A program made the position numbers and the translations under genes. 64,000 bases of DNA from Cellulomonas aerilata (lineage in GTDB: Bacteria; Actinomycetota; Actinomycetes; Actinomycetales; Cellulomonadaceae). The notes below the pieces were generated by a model. It searched no databases, was not told the origin of the DNA, and saw nothing but the letters and a program-made list of their open reading frames with translations. Positions 33,215 to 41,677 of this stretch are shown here, in pieces. The stretch is from assembly GCF_007991755.1 (NCBI RefSeq), contig NZ_BJYY01000022.1:82943-146942 (forward strand), in the 5' to 3' direction. Position 1 is the first letter of the stretch, and each line of letters starts with the position of its first letter.

Positions 33215-35493
33215 CCAGCGAGCTGGGTGAGGTGGTGGCCGCGCCCGCGGACCGGCTGTCCGAGCCCCTGACCCGGCTGCTCGGGCCGCGCACCGCGACC
33301 GCGCTGGCCAAGCTCGGGCTGCACACCGCCCACGACCTGCTGCGCCACTACCCGCGCCGGTACTCCGAGCCGGGGACGCTGACCGACCTGTCCTCCCTGG
33401 TGGTCGGCGAGCACGTGACCGTGATGGCCGAGGTCCGGCAGGCCACCGTCCGGTCGATGCGGTCCCGCGGCGGCGCCATGCTGCAGGCCGTGGTGACCGA
33501 CGGCCGCCACTCGCTGCACCTGACGTTCTTCGCCAAGGGCGCCGGGGCGCTGCGCAGCCACGAGCACAAGCTCCGCGCCGGCCGGGTCGGCCTGTTCACC
33601 GGGGTGGTGGGGGAGTACCGCGGCGACCGGCAGCTCACCCATCCCGACTACCGGATCATCGGCGTGGACGTGGAGGACGAGGACGAGGCGCTCGCCGAGG
33701 CGAGCCGGCCCATCCCGATCTACCCGGCCGGGGCGGCGATCCCGTCCTGGCGGATCGCGACCAGCGTCCGGACGGTGCTGGACCCGTTGACGCCCGCGGA
33801 CGTCCCGGACCCGGTGCCGGACGAGCTGCGCACCCGTCGTGGCCTGGTGACGCTGCTCGGCGCGCTGACCGACGTCCACGCGCCGCACGACGACGCGCAG
33901 TGGCGGCAAGGTCTGAAGCGGCTGAAGTACGAGGAGGCCTTCGTCCTGCAGGCCGAGCTGGCCCGCCGCCGCGCCCGGGCCGCCGCCCAGCACGCCACCG
34001 CCCGACCGCCGCGCGCCGGGGGGCTGCTCGACGACTTCGACGCGCGGCTGCCGTTCACGCTCACCGCCGGTCAGCGGGCGGTCGGGGCCGAGATCGGGGC
34101 CGAGCTCGCGCAGCCCCGACCGATGCAGCGGCTCCTGCAGGGGGAGGTCGGCTCGGGCAAGACCGTCGTCGCGCTGCGGGCGATGCTGCAGGTGGTGGAC
34201 GCAGGCGGCCAGGCGGCCCTGCTCGCGCCCACCGAGGTGCTCGCGGCCCAGCACGCCCGCACGCTGCGGGCGCTGCTCGGCCCGCTCGCCGAGGCGGGCT
34301 TCCTCGGCGGCGCCGACCAGGGGACCCGGGTCGCGCTCCTGACCGGGTCGCAGGCCACCGCCGCCCGCCGGGAGAACCTGGCGGACGCGGCCGGCGGCCG
34401 GGCCGGGATCGTCGTGGGCACGCACGCCCTGCTCAGCGAGACGGTGCAGTTCGCCGACCTCGGCCTGGTCGTCGTGGACGAGCAGCACCGCTTCGGCGTC
34501 GAGCAGCGGGACCTGCTGCGCGCCAAGGGCAGCACGACCCCGCACCTGCTCGTGATGACCGCGACCCCCATCCCGCGCACGGTGGCCATGACGGTGTTCG
34601 GCGACCTAGAGACGTCGTCGCTGACCGAGGTGCCGGCCGGCCGCAGCGGCGTGACCACGCACGTGGTGCCCGCCGACAACGCGGCGTGGACACGACGCAC
34701 CTGGCAGCGCGTGAAGGAGGAGGTCGACGCCGGACGACGCGCCTACGTGGTGTGCCCGCGCATCGAGGCAGGCGAGGCGCCCGACGGCACCACGGGTCGG
34801 GCGCGGGCGGACGACGACGGCGCGGACCTCGTGCTGGACGTGGAGCAGGATGCGGGTCCGGGTGGCGGCCCCCAGCCGCCGCTGCGGGCCGTCGTCGAGG
34901 TGGCCGACATGCTCCGCGGCCTGCCGGTGCTGGCCGGCGTGGGCGTCGGCGTCCTGCACGGGCGGATGCCCCCGGAGGACAAGGAGCGCGCCATGGCGGA
35001 CTTCGCCTCCGGCCGGGTGCCGGTCCTGGTCTCCACCACCGTCATCGAGGTGGGCGTCGACGTGCCGGAGGCCACCGTCATGGTGGTCCTGGACGCCGAC
35101 CGGTTCGGGCTCTCGCAGCTGCACCAGCTGCGCGGCCGGGTCGGGCGGGGCACGGAGCCCGGACTGTGCCTGCTGGTGTCCGGTGCGTCCCCGGGCACGC
35201 CCGCCGGCACGCGGCTGCAGACGCTCGCCGAGACGACCGACGGCTTCGCGCTCGCGGCCGTCGACCTCGAGCTGCGGCGCGAGGGCGACGTGCTGGGCGC
35301 CGCCCAGTCCGGCGCGGCGAGCTCCCTGCGCCTGCTGCGCGTGGCCCGTGACGCCGACGTGATCGAGCGGGCCCGTGCCGACGCGCGCGAGCTCGTGGAC
35401 CAGGACCCCACCCTCGACGCGTGGCCCGCCCTCGGCGCCGCCATCGACCGGCAGCTCGCCGGTGAGCGCGAGGAGTTCCTCGAGCGGACCTGA
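33211..35493 (+). CDS. recG: ATP-dependent DNA helicase RecG
   Basis: Branch-migrating helicase that reverses stalled forks and processes Holliday junctions. The 760-residue protein has the N-terminal wedge/OB domain (PRRYSEPGTLTDLSSL, then LTFFAKGAGALRSHEHKLRAG), Walker A GEVGSGKTVVA, DEAH-equivalent DEQHRFGVEQR, motif III TATPIPRT, and C-terminal motifs VLHGRMPPEDKERAM, VSTTVIEVGVDVPEA and QLRGRVGRG. GTG 33211 follows GGGAGG. A roughly 30-residue low-complexity insert lies between VCPRIEAGEAPD and PPLRAVVEVADML. Confidence 0.96.
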   Translation: MTSELGEVVAAPADRLSEPLTRLLGPRTATALAKLGLHTAHDLLRHYPRRYSEPGTLTDLSSLVVGEHVTVMAEVRQATVRSMRSRGGAMLQAVVTDGRHSLHLTFFAKGAGALRSHEHKLRAGRVGLFTGVVGEYRGDRQLTHPDYRIIGVDVEDEDEALAEASRPIPIYPAGAAIPSWRIATSVRTVLDPLTPADVPDPVPDELRTRRGLVTLLGALTDVHAPHDDAQWRQGLKRLKYEEAFVLQAELARRRARAAAQHATARPPRAGGLLDDFDARLPFTLTAGQRAVGAEIGAELAQPRPMQRLLQGEVGSGKTVVALRAMLQVVDAGGQAALLAPTEVLAAQHARTLRALLGPLAEAGFLGGADQGTRVALLTGSQATAARRENLADAAGGRAGIVVGTHALLSETVQFADLGLVVVDEQHRFGVEQRDLLRAKGSTTPHLLVMTATPIPRTVAMTVFGDLETSSLTEVPAGRSGVTTHVVPADNAAWTRRTWQRVKEEVDAGRRAYVVCPRIEAGEAPDGTTGRARADDDGADLVLDVEQDAGPGGGPQPPLRAVVEVADMLRGLPVLAGVGVGVLHGRMPPEDKERAMADFASGRVPVLVSTTVIEVGVDVPEATVMVVLDADRFGLSQLHQLRGRVGRGTEPGLCLLVSGASPGTPAGTRLQTLAETTDGFALAAVDLELRREGDVLGAAQSGAASSLRLLRVARDADVIERARADARELVDQDPTLDAWPALGAAIDRQLAGEREEFLERT

Positions 35494-35518
35494 CCCGCAG
35501 CGTGCATCGTGGTCGCGG

Positions 35519-35584
35519 GCACGGTGACAGAGGGCACAGTGACAGAGCATGCACAGTGACAGAGCAGGCACCGTGACAGAGCGG
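35519..35584. repeat. tandem repeat, four copies of GCAC-NG-TGACAGAG at a 15-17-base period
   Basis: Units start at 35519, 35534, 35551 and 35568; each contains GCAC(G/A/C)GTGACAGAG-like sequence and the last three are 17 bases. They fill the gap between recG and the SGNH gene. The strict core and variable two- to three-base tails suggest protein binding or a spreading short repeat. It is too compact for CRISPR. Confidence 0.85.
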
Positions 35585-35661
35585 GCACGACGACCCAGCG
35601 GGCCCCGTGGGGCGGCGCTCCCCGTGAGGCCGCACGACGCCGACGGCGCCGAGGAGGAGCC

Positions 35662-36309
35662 ATGACGCACGCCGAGGATCGCCCGGGACACGTGGTCCTG
35701 CTGGGCGACTCGATCTTCGACAACGGCGTCTACGTGCCCGGCGGCCCGGACGTGGTGACGCACCTGCGCGGGGAGCTGCCGGCGGGCTGGGCGGCGACCC
35801 TGCTCGCCGTCGACGGCGACGTCACGGCCGGGATCCCCCGGCAGCTCGCGTCCCTGCCGGCCGACGCGACGCACCTCGTGGTGAGCGTCGGCGGCAACGA
35901 CGCCCTCGGGCACGCACACCTGCTGGGGGCCCCGGTGCGGTCGGTCGCCGAGGGCATCGCGCTGCTGGGCCGGGCGCAGTCCGCGTTCGAGCGGGACTAC
36001 GCGGCCATGCTGGACGGCGTCCTGGCGACCGGGCTCCCGACGGCGGTGTGCACCGTCTACGACACCAACCCGTCGGCACCCGAGCACGCGGTGATCCGCA
36101 GCGCGCTCGCGCTGTTCAACGACGCCATCACCCGGACCGCGTTCGCCCGCGCGGTCCCCGTGGTCGACCTGCGGCTGGTCTGCACGCAGGCCGCGGACTA
36201 CGCCAACCCGATCGAGCCGTCGGTGGTGGGCGGCGCCCGGATCGCCCGCGCCGTCGCCGCGGCCGTGCTGGTGCACCGCGACGCCCGACGCTCGACCGTC
36301 ACCGCGTAG
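35662..36309 (+). CDS. SGNH/GDSL-family hydrolase
   Basis: A 215-residue serine hydrolase of the SGNH fold. Block I is VVLLGDSIFDNGVYV with the nucleophile Ser, block III is VSVGGNDALGH, and the C-terminal block has DLRLVCTQAADYANPIEPSVVGGARIA. The usual SxxH-type catalytic His is replaced by an EPSxxGG ending seen in many actinobacterial members. No signal peptide is present, so it should be cytoplasmic. ATG 35662 follows GAGGAG. Substrate unknown. Confidence 0.85.
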   Translation: MTHAEDRPGHVVLLGDSIFDNGVYVPGGPDVVTHLRGELPAGWAATLLAVDGDVTAGIPRQLASLPADATHLVVSVGGNDALGHAHLLGAPVRSVAEGIALLGRAQSAFERDYAAMLDGVLATGLPTAVCTVYDTNPSAPEHAVIRSALALFNDAITRTAFARAVPVVDLRLVCTQAADYANPIEPSVVGGARIARAVAAAVLVHRDARRSTVTA

Positions 36310-36318
36310 CCGCGAGAG

Positions 36319-36350
36319 CGCGTGGCCGCGTGGCCGCGTGGCCGCGTGGT
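36319..36350. repeat. 8-base tandem repeat CGCGTGGC, four copies
   Basis: Four head-to-tail units (the last ending in T) lie directly after the SGNH hydrolase gene. Function unknown. Confidence 0.8.
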
Positions 36351-36434
36351 CGCGTCGCCAGCGGGCCCTTGGCCTGACCCGGCCGACCGGCCTACCGTCG
36401 GGTGTCCACCGCTCGCCGAGCCGGGGTGCCCACG

Positions 36435-38246
36435 ATGAAGAAGCTCGTCGCACTGCTCGTCGCCGCCACCCTGGCCCTGGTCGCCGCCGTGCCGTCCGCG
36501 GCTGCGACGGCCCGCGAGGCGGCTGTCGCGTCGCTCGCGACGCCGGCCGGCACGTCGGCCGGCACGGCGGCCGCCACGGCGACGCCCGTCCCCGCACCGC
36601 CCAGCCGCGCCTCGGTGATCGCGGCGGCGCGGTCCGCCGTCGACCACTTCTACATTGCCGGCGGGGGAGCCACGTCGAACGCCGGCTGGCGGTGGACGCC
36701 GTACTTCATGGCGGTCGAGACCCTGCACCGGCAGACCGGTGACCCGAAGTACCGCCAGTGGCTGCAGTCCTGGGGGGACCGCAACCGCTGGACCCCCGAC
36801 GCCCCGGTGAGCCCGACGTCCAACCCGGACAGCCGGGCCGCGATCCAGGTCTGGCAGGACTCCGTCGCCTCCGGCGTGACCGCCGACCTCGCGCCGTCGG
36901 ACCGGTTCATGGCCGCCGACCGGGCGCTGCCCGCGTCGCAGTACTGGTGGGTCGACTCCATGTTCATGGGCCTGCCGCTGTGGCCCCGGTGGGCGGCCCG
37001 CACCGGGGACCCGGCCTACCGAGCCAGGTCGGCGGAGTTCTACGCCTTCCTCAAGCGGGACGGCACGACGGTCTGGCGTCCGGGCTGCACCGCCTCGGGG
37101 CTGTTCGACGCCACCGAGGACCTGTGGTGGCGCGACTGCAAGTTCGTCGCGCAGCGGGACGCGCTCGGCCACAAGGTCTTCTGGGCCCGCGGCAACGGCT
37201 GGGTCATCGCCGCGATGGCGCGCACGCTCATGGCGCTGCCCTCCGGTGACCCGCAGGCGGCCGAGTACCGGTCGATGCTGCAGCGGATGGCGGCACGGCT
37301 GGCCCGGCTCCAGGGCGCCGACGGCATGTGGCGGTCCAGCCTGCTGAGCCCCTCCCTCTACCCCGCGCCGGAGACGAGCGCCACGGCGCTGTTCACCTAC
37401 GCCATGGCGTACGGCATCCGCACCGGCGTGCTGGACGCGGGGACCTACCTGCCCGTGGTGCTCAACGCCTGGAAGGGGCTGACCACCACGTCGCTGAAGA
37501 GCACCGGGTTCGTCTCCCACTGCCAGGGCGTGGGCGACGCGCCCGCGGCGCCGAGCCTGACGACGTCGATCGCCTACTGCGTGGGCGCCTTCGGGCTGGC
37601 CGCCTCGGAGGTCGCCCAGCTCGAAGGCTACCTCGCCGCCGACACGTTCAGCCGCACCGTGAGCGGGGGACTGGGCACCGCCGACGTCGGCGGACCGTGG
37701 ACCACCACCGCGGTCGCCGCCGACCTCGCCGTCGACGGCCGCACCGGGACCCTGCGGACCCCCGCCGCGACGACACGCTCGGCGGTCCTGGCGGGCGTCC
37801 AGGCGCGGGACACCGACGTGCGGGCGACGGTGGGCTTCCTCCGCCCGACGCGCGGCAGCGTCCACGTCGCCCTGCTCGGGCGGCGGGTCGGGACGGCGGA
37901 GTACGCGGGCCGCGCCGTCGTCGACCCGGCCGGCGCGGTCCAGGTGCAGGCGCTGCGCTCGGGGACCACGCTGCGTGCGCTGACCCTCCCCGGGCTGACC
38001 TACGCGTCCGGGGACCGGCTCGTGGTGCGGGTCCAGGTGACCGGTGCGTCGCCCACCACCGTCCGGGTCCGGGTCTGGAAGGCGGGCGCACCGGAGCCCA
38101 CGACGTGGCAGGTCACGTCCACCGACTCCACCGCCGGGCTGCAGACGGCCGGGTCGGTCGGGATCACGACGTACCTCGGCAGCGGGGCGCTGCCGGCCTC
38201 GGTGGTGGTGACGGTCGACGACGTCGTGGTGCGGCGCGCGGGCTGA
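36435..38246 (+). CDS. secreted GH105/GH88-like unsaturated glycuronyl hydrolase with C-terminal sugar-binding-type domain
   Basis: A 603-residue exported protein. MKKLVALLVAATLALVAAVPSAAA is a signal peptide, but it is kept here only as residues 1-24. Residues about 55-395 form an (alpha/alpha)6 barrel of the GH105/GH88 type: WRWTPYFMAVETL, WWVDSMFMGLPLW with the catalytic-type Asp174, and WARGNGWVIAAMARTL. Such enzymes cut unsaturated uronyl residues released by pectin or glycosaminoglycan lyases. Residues about 400-600 form a beta-rich domain starting DTFSRTVSGGLGTADVGGPW, a module fused to many actinobacterial secreted enzymes. No lyase gene is nearby. Confidence 0.85.
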   Translation: MKKLVALLVAATLALVAAVPSAAATAREAAVASLATPAGTSAGTAAATATPVPAPPSRASVIAAARSAVDHFYIAGGGATSNAGWRWTPYFMAVETLHRQTGDPKYRQWLQSWGDRNRWTPDAPVSPTSNPDSRAAIQVWQDSVASGVTADLAPSDRFMAADRALPASQYWWVDSMFMGLPLWPRWAARTGDPAYRARSAEFYAFLKRDGTTVWRPGCTASGLFDATEDLWWRDCKFVAQRDALGHKVFWARGNGWVIAAMARTLMALPSGDPQAAEYRSMLQRMAARLARLQGADGMWRSSLLSPSLYPAPETSATALFTYAMAYGIRTGVLDAGTYLPVVLNAWKGLTTTSLKSTGFVSHCQGVGDAPAAPSLTTSIAYCVGAFGLAASEVAQLEGYLAADTFSRTVSGGLGTADVGGPWTTTAVAADLAVDGRTGTLRTPAATTRSAVLAGVQARDTDVRATVGFLRPTRGSVHVALLGRRVGTAEYAGRAVVDPAGAVQVQALRSGTTLRALTLPGLTYASGDRLVVRVQVTGASPTTVRVRVWKAGAPEPTTWQVTSTDSTAGLQTAGSVGITTYLGSGALPASVVVTVDDVVVRRAG

Positions 38247-38257
38247 CCGGCCCTGGT

Positions 38258-38263
38258 TAGGGT
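38258..38263 (+). promoter_or_regulatory. -10 element TAGGGT, leaderless promoter
   Basis: TAGGGT is followed by seven bases and GTG 38271. It overlaps the alternative GTG 38262 and so decides the start. Confidence 0.5.
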
Positions 38264-38270
38264 GACCGCC

Positions 38271-38318
38271 GTGCCGACCGACGTGCCGACCGACGTGCCG
38301 ACCGACGTGCCGACCGAC
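38271..38318 (+). repeat. 12-base in-frame tandem repeat GTGCCGACCGAC, four copies
   Basis: Four perfect units encode VPTD repeats. Every unit contains an in-frame GTG, so the gene has four possible starts. A degenerate fifth unit follows. Confidence 0.9.
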
Positions 38319-39050
38319 GGGCTGACCGACGTGCCGACCGGCCGGCTGGGCGACCGGCCGACCGACCCCGTCGTCCGGGCCGACTCCCTGCTCGTCGGCT
38401 ACGGCGGGGAGCCCGTGTGCGCCCCCGTCACGTTCGACCTGCCCGCCGGGACCGCGCTCGCGCTCGTCGGGCCCAACGGGTCGGGCAAGTCGACGGTGCT
38501 CCGCGCCGTGCTCGGCCTGCTCACCCCCGCCGACGGCGTCCTGCACGTCCTGGGACGGGAGGTGGACGAGCGCGAGCACCTCTTCCGGGCCGAGGTCGCC
38601 GGCGTCCTGGACGACGACGCGTACTTCCCGGCGCTCACGGTGGCCGAGCACCTCGTCCTGACCGCACGCGGGCACGGCGTGCCGGACGCGGAGGGCGTGG
38701 TCGACGAGCTGCTCGAGGACTTCGGCCTGGCCGGCCACGCCGACGTCCTGCCGGTGACGCTGTCCTCGGGGCAGCGCCGCCGGCTGCTGCTCGCGGCCGG
38801 GTTCGCCCGACCTCGCCGGCTGCTGGTGCTCGACGAGCCGGAGCAGCGCCTGGACCAGCGGATGCGGTCCGCCCTGGCCGCGCGGCTGCGGGCCGAGACC
38901 GCCGCGGGGGGAGCGGTCCTGCTGGCGACCCACGACCCCGCGCTGCTGGCCGCCGTGGCGGACGCCGCGGTGCTCGTCGGGGAGGACGAGTCGCCCGTGC
39001 TCGACGTCCCCGAGGCGGTGCGCGCGATCCGCGCCGAGCCGCCCCGGTGA
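38271..39050 (+). CDS. ABC transporter ATP-binding protein
   Basis: A 259-residue ATPase with Walker A GPNGSGKST at residues 67-75, signature LSSGQRRRLLLAAG, Walker B LLVLDEPEQRLD and H-loop ATHDP. The linker after Walker B (EQRLDQRM) lacks the usual GLD, a mild deviation. The N-terminus is an odd tail of four VPTD repeats encoded by 12-base tandem units. A GTGA overlap couples it to a membrane protein, so the two form a putative transporter of unknown cargo. Confidence 0.88.
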   Translation: MPTDVPTDVPTDVPTDGLTDVPTGRLGDRPTDPVVRADSLLVGYGGEPVCAPVTFDLPAGTALALVGPNGSGKSTVLRAVLGLLTPADGVLHVLGREVDEREHLFRAEVAGVLDDDAYFPALTVAEHLVLTARGHGVPDAEGVVDELLEDFGLAGHADVLPVTLSSGQRRRLLLAAGFARPRRLLVLDEPEQRLDQRMRSALAARLRAETAAGGAVLLATHDPALLAAVADAAVLVGEDESPVLDVPEAVRAIRAEPPR

Positions 39051-40582
39051 CCCTCACCGCGACCCCGGTGCCGACCGGCCGGCAGGTGCGCCGGTACACC
39101 GCCGCCCGCGCCCGCCGCCGCGGCGGGGCGTCCATCGGCTCCCTGCTCGTCGACGTCTACACGGTGCTGATCACCACGGCCGTCGGCGTCGGGCTCGCGA
39201 TCGGCCTGGTGGACGGGGTCCGCGAGGTGCTGCCGCCGGACACCGGCGGCCGTGCGGCAGGACCCGAGGTGAGCCTGCCGACGCTCGGTGCGCTGGTCGT
39301 CCTGGCACTCGTCGGGACCGTGGTGTCCCTGGCTGGCCGGCTCGGCCCGGTCGGCGTCGGGGGTGCGGAGGCCACGTGGTGGCTCACGCTGCCCGTCGGG
39401 CGCCGCGCGCTGCTGCGACCCGCTGCCGTCCGGCTGCCGCTGGCCGCCGGGGCGGTCGGGGCGGTGGTCCTCCCGGTGCTGGACCTCGCCGTGCACGAGG
39501 CCGGCCGGCCGGCGCCGGAGCGGGTGCTCGCGGTCGCCGCCGCCGGGGCGCTGGGGGCCGCCGCCCTGGTGCTCGCCGCCGGCGTCGGGCAGACGTTCGG
39601 CGCCTCGCGCCGTCGGATCGCAGCCGCCGGGGACGTGCTCGTGGCGCTGGCGCCCGCCTTGGCGGTCGGCGCGGCGGTCACCGGGGTGAGCCTGCCGCCC
39701 GCACCCACGCCCGACGCCGGCGTCCTGGCCGGACTGGGCGTCGTCGTGGTCGCCGCGTCGGTCGCGCTCGACCGGCGGCTGGACCGGATCCCGGCCCGCG
39801 CCCTGCGCGAGAGCGGCTCCGTCGCCGGGCAGGCGGTCGGTGCGGTCGTCTCCCTGGACTCCCGCGAGCTCGGCCGCGCGCTCGGCGAGGGCATCCCGGC
39901 ACGCCGGCGGCGGCGCAGCGCCCGGCTGCGTCCGGTCCGGTCCGCGGCCGCCGCGCTCGTCACCGCGGACGCGCTGCTGCTCCTGCGGTCCGGACGGCAC
40001 CTCGCCCAGCTGGCCGGGGCGGCGTGCGTGCCCGCGGCCGTGCTCTCCGTCCCGCACCTGCGCACACCGGTCGTCGTGCTGCCCGCGCTGCTCGCCGCGG
40101 GCTACGTGGCCACGCTGGCGACCGCGGAGGGCGCCCGCCGGGCCGAGATGGCGCCCGTCGTCGACCGCCTGCTGCCCATCGGCGCGCGACGCGTGCGGTG
40201 GCTGCGCATGGTCGTCCCCGGGGTCGCGATCGCCCTGTGGTCCGTGCCCGCGTTCACGCCGCTCGTGCTGCTCGGCGCCCAGGTCCCGGAGTGGGTCGTG
40301 CTCGGGCTGCTCGCGGCGCCGGTGTGGGCCGGTGCCGCGGTCCGGGCGGCGTACCGGCCGGCCCCCGACTGGGGCGGTCCGCTCGTCTCCACCCCCGCCG
40401 GGGCGCTGCCCATCGGGGCCGCGAGCGTGCTGTCCCGGGGGCCGGACGTCGTCGTGCTCGGCCTGGTGCCGGTCCTCGTGGCTGTCGCGCTGGGGACCGT
40501 GGTGCCGGGCGTCCTGGTCGCCCAGGCGCTGGTGTCCGCGCTGGTCGCCGCCGTGTGCGCCCACGTCCCCGACGCCGCGTAG
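39047..40582 (+). CDS. polytopic membrane protein paired with an ABC ATPase (DUF6297-like)
   Basis: The 511-residue protein has about ten to twelve hydrophobic segments in two clusters, separated by a cytoplasmic loop with a run of basic residues (EGIPARRRRRSARLRPVRS near residue 290). Pairs of TM helices precede TWWLTLPVGRRALL, resembling the half-transporter pattern of ABC-2 permeases. I associate it with actinobacterial DUF6297 proteins, which occur with an ATPase; this label is tentative. It is coupled to the ATPase by GTGA and its stop TAG forms part of the rsmD -10. Confidence 0.8.
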   Translation: MTLTATPVPTGRQVRRYTAARARRRGGASIGSLLVDVYTVLITTAVGVGLAIGLVDGVREVLPPDTGGRAAGPEVSLPTLGALVVLALVGTVVSLAGRLGPVGVGGAEATWWLTLPVGRRALLRPAAVRLPLAAGAVGAVVLPVLDLAVHEAGRPAPERVLAVAAAGALGAAALVLAAGVGQTFGASRRRIAAAGDVLVALAPALAVGAAVTGVSLPPAPTPDAGVLAGLGVVVVAASVALDRRLDRIPARALRESGSVAGQAVGAVVSLDSRELGRALGEGIPARRRRRSARLRPVRSAAAALVTADALLLLRSGRHLAQLAGAACVPAAVLSVPHLRTPVVVLPALLAAGYVATLATAEGARRAEMAPVVDRLLPIGARRVRWLRMVVPGVAIALWSVPAFTPLVLLGAQVPEWVVLGLLAAPVWAGAAVRAAYRPAPDWGGPLVSTPAGALPIGAASVLSRGPDVVVLGLVPVLVAVALGTVVPGVLVAQALVSALVAAVCAHVPDAA

Positions 40583-40585
40583 GTT
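40580..40585 (+). promoter_or_regulatory. -10 element TAGGTT, leaderless promoter of rsmD
   Basis: TAGGTT starts with the stop codon of the membrane-protein gene and ends six bases before GTG 40592. Confidence 0.45.
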
Positions 40586-40591
40586 GACGCC

Positions 40592-41158
40592 GTGACGAGG
40601 GTCGTGGCCGGGACGGCCGGTGGGCGCACCCTGCGCGTGCCGCCCAGGGGGACCCGCCCCACCAGCGACCGGGTCCGCGAGGCCCTGTTCTCCCGCCTGG
40701 AGCACCTCGGCGCCGTCGACGGCGCGCGGGTGCTGGACCTGTACGCCGGTTCCGGTGCGCTGGGCATCGAGGCCGCCAGCCGCGGCGCCACCGCGGTGAC
40801 GCTCGTCGACTCCGCGCGTGCCGCGACCGACGTGTGCCGCCGCAACGTCGCCGACCTGGGACTGAGCGGCATCGACGTGGTCACCCAGCGCGCCGAGCGG
40901 TACGTGCGGTCCGCGCCGCCCGCGCCGTGGGACCTCGTCCTCGTCGACCCGCCCTACGACCTCACCGACGACGACCTCGCCGCCGTGCTCTCGCCGCTCG
41001 CGGCAGCCCTCGCCGGCCACGCCGTGGTCGTCGTCGAGCGCTCCTCGCGCAGCCCGGAGCCGGCGTGGCCCGCGGGGCTGGAGCGCACCGACCGGCGCGC
41101 CTACGGCGAGACCGTCGTGTGGTTCGCGTCGCCCGTCGGCCTCGACCAGCAGCGCTGA
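40592..41158 (+). CDS. rsmD: 16S rRNA (guanine(966)-N2)-methyltransferase
   Basis: Methylates G966 of 16S rRNA during 30S assembly. The 188-residue protein begins VVAGTAGGRTLRVPPRGTRPTSDRVREALFSRL, the RsmD signature. The SAM motif is VLDLYAGSGALGIEAASRGA and the catalytic DPPY is in LVLVDPPYDLTDDDL. rsmD-coaD adjacency is widespread in bacteria. Only 15 bases separate it from coaD. Confidence 0.95.
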   Translation: MTRVVAGTAGGRTLRVPPRGTRPTSDRVREALFSRLEHLGAVDGARVLDLYAGSGALGIEAASRGATAVTLVDSARAATDVCRRNVADLGLSGIDVVTQRAERYVRSAPPAPWDLVLVDPPYDLTDDDLAAVLSPLAAALAGHAVVVVERSSRSPEPAWPAGLERTDRRAYGETVVWFASPVGLDQQR

Positions 41159-41160
41159 CA

Positions 41161-41166
41161 TACCCT
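41161..41166 (+). promoter_or_regulatory. -10 element TACCCT, leaderless promoter of coaD
   Basis: TACCCT lies between the rsmD stop and coaD and ends seven bases before GTG 41174. It may give coaD its own transcript. Confidence 0.5.
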
Positions 41167-41173
41167 CGTCCCC

Positions 41174-41677
41174 GTGACCATCGCCGTCTGCCCCGGGTCG
41201 TTCGACCCTCTCACCCTCGGGCACCTGGACGTGGTCCGGCGGGCGCGCGCCCTGTTCGACGAGGTCGTCGTCGGCGTCGCCCGGAACTCGTCGAAGACCG
41301 CGCTGCTCAGCCTCGAGCGGCGGGTCGAGCTCGCCCGCGCCGCGGTCGCGGGCACCGACGGCGTCCGGGTCGAGCCCGTCCACGGACTGCTCAGCGAGTT
41401 CTGCCGAGAGGTCGGCGCCGTGGCGGTCGTCAAGGGCCTGCGCGGCGGGGCCGACGTCGACCACGAGGTGCCGATGGCGCTGATGAACCGGCACCTGACC
41501 GGCGTCGAGACCGTGTTCGTGCTCGGGGACCCGCGGCTGGCGCACGTCGCGTCGTCGCTGGTCAAGGACGTGGCCCGGCACGGTGGGCGGGTCGGCGACC
41601 TGGTACCGGCCGGGGTGGAGGACGCCGTACGTGACGCGCTGGGCGTGGGCCCGGCCCAGGGAGGAGAGGCGCGATGA
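41174..41677 (+). CDS. coaD: phosphopantetheine adenylyltransferase
   Basis: Transfers AMP to 4'-phosphopantetheine, the penultimate step of coenzyme A synthesis. VCPGSFDPLTLGHLDVVRRA carries the TxGH nucleotidyltransferase motif. VVKGLRGGADVDHEVPMALMNRHL and the ISSxxVR-equivalent HVASSLVKDVARHGG are conserved. The 167-residue length is standard. The next gene starts on an ATGA overlap. Confidence 0.96.
   Translation: MTIAVCPGSFDPLTLGHLDVVRRARALFDEVVVGVARNSSKTALLSLERRVELARAAVAGTDGVRVEPVHGLLSEFCREVGAVAVVKGLRGGADVDHEVPMALMNRHLTGVETVFVLGDPRLAHVASSLVKDVARHGGRVGDLVPAGVEDAVRDALGVGPAQGGEAR

Noticed and set aside
35519..35584. Possible CRISPR array
   Set aside because: The units are 15-17 bases with no spacer-length unique sequence, and no cas gene is in the window.
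38262..38270. GTG 38262 as start of the ABC ATPase
   Set aside because: It overlaps the TAGGGT -10, whereas GTG 38271 lies seven bases after it, as in the other leaderless genes.
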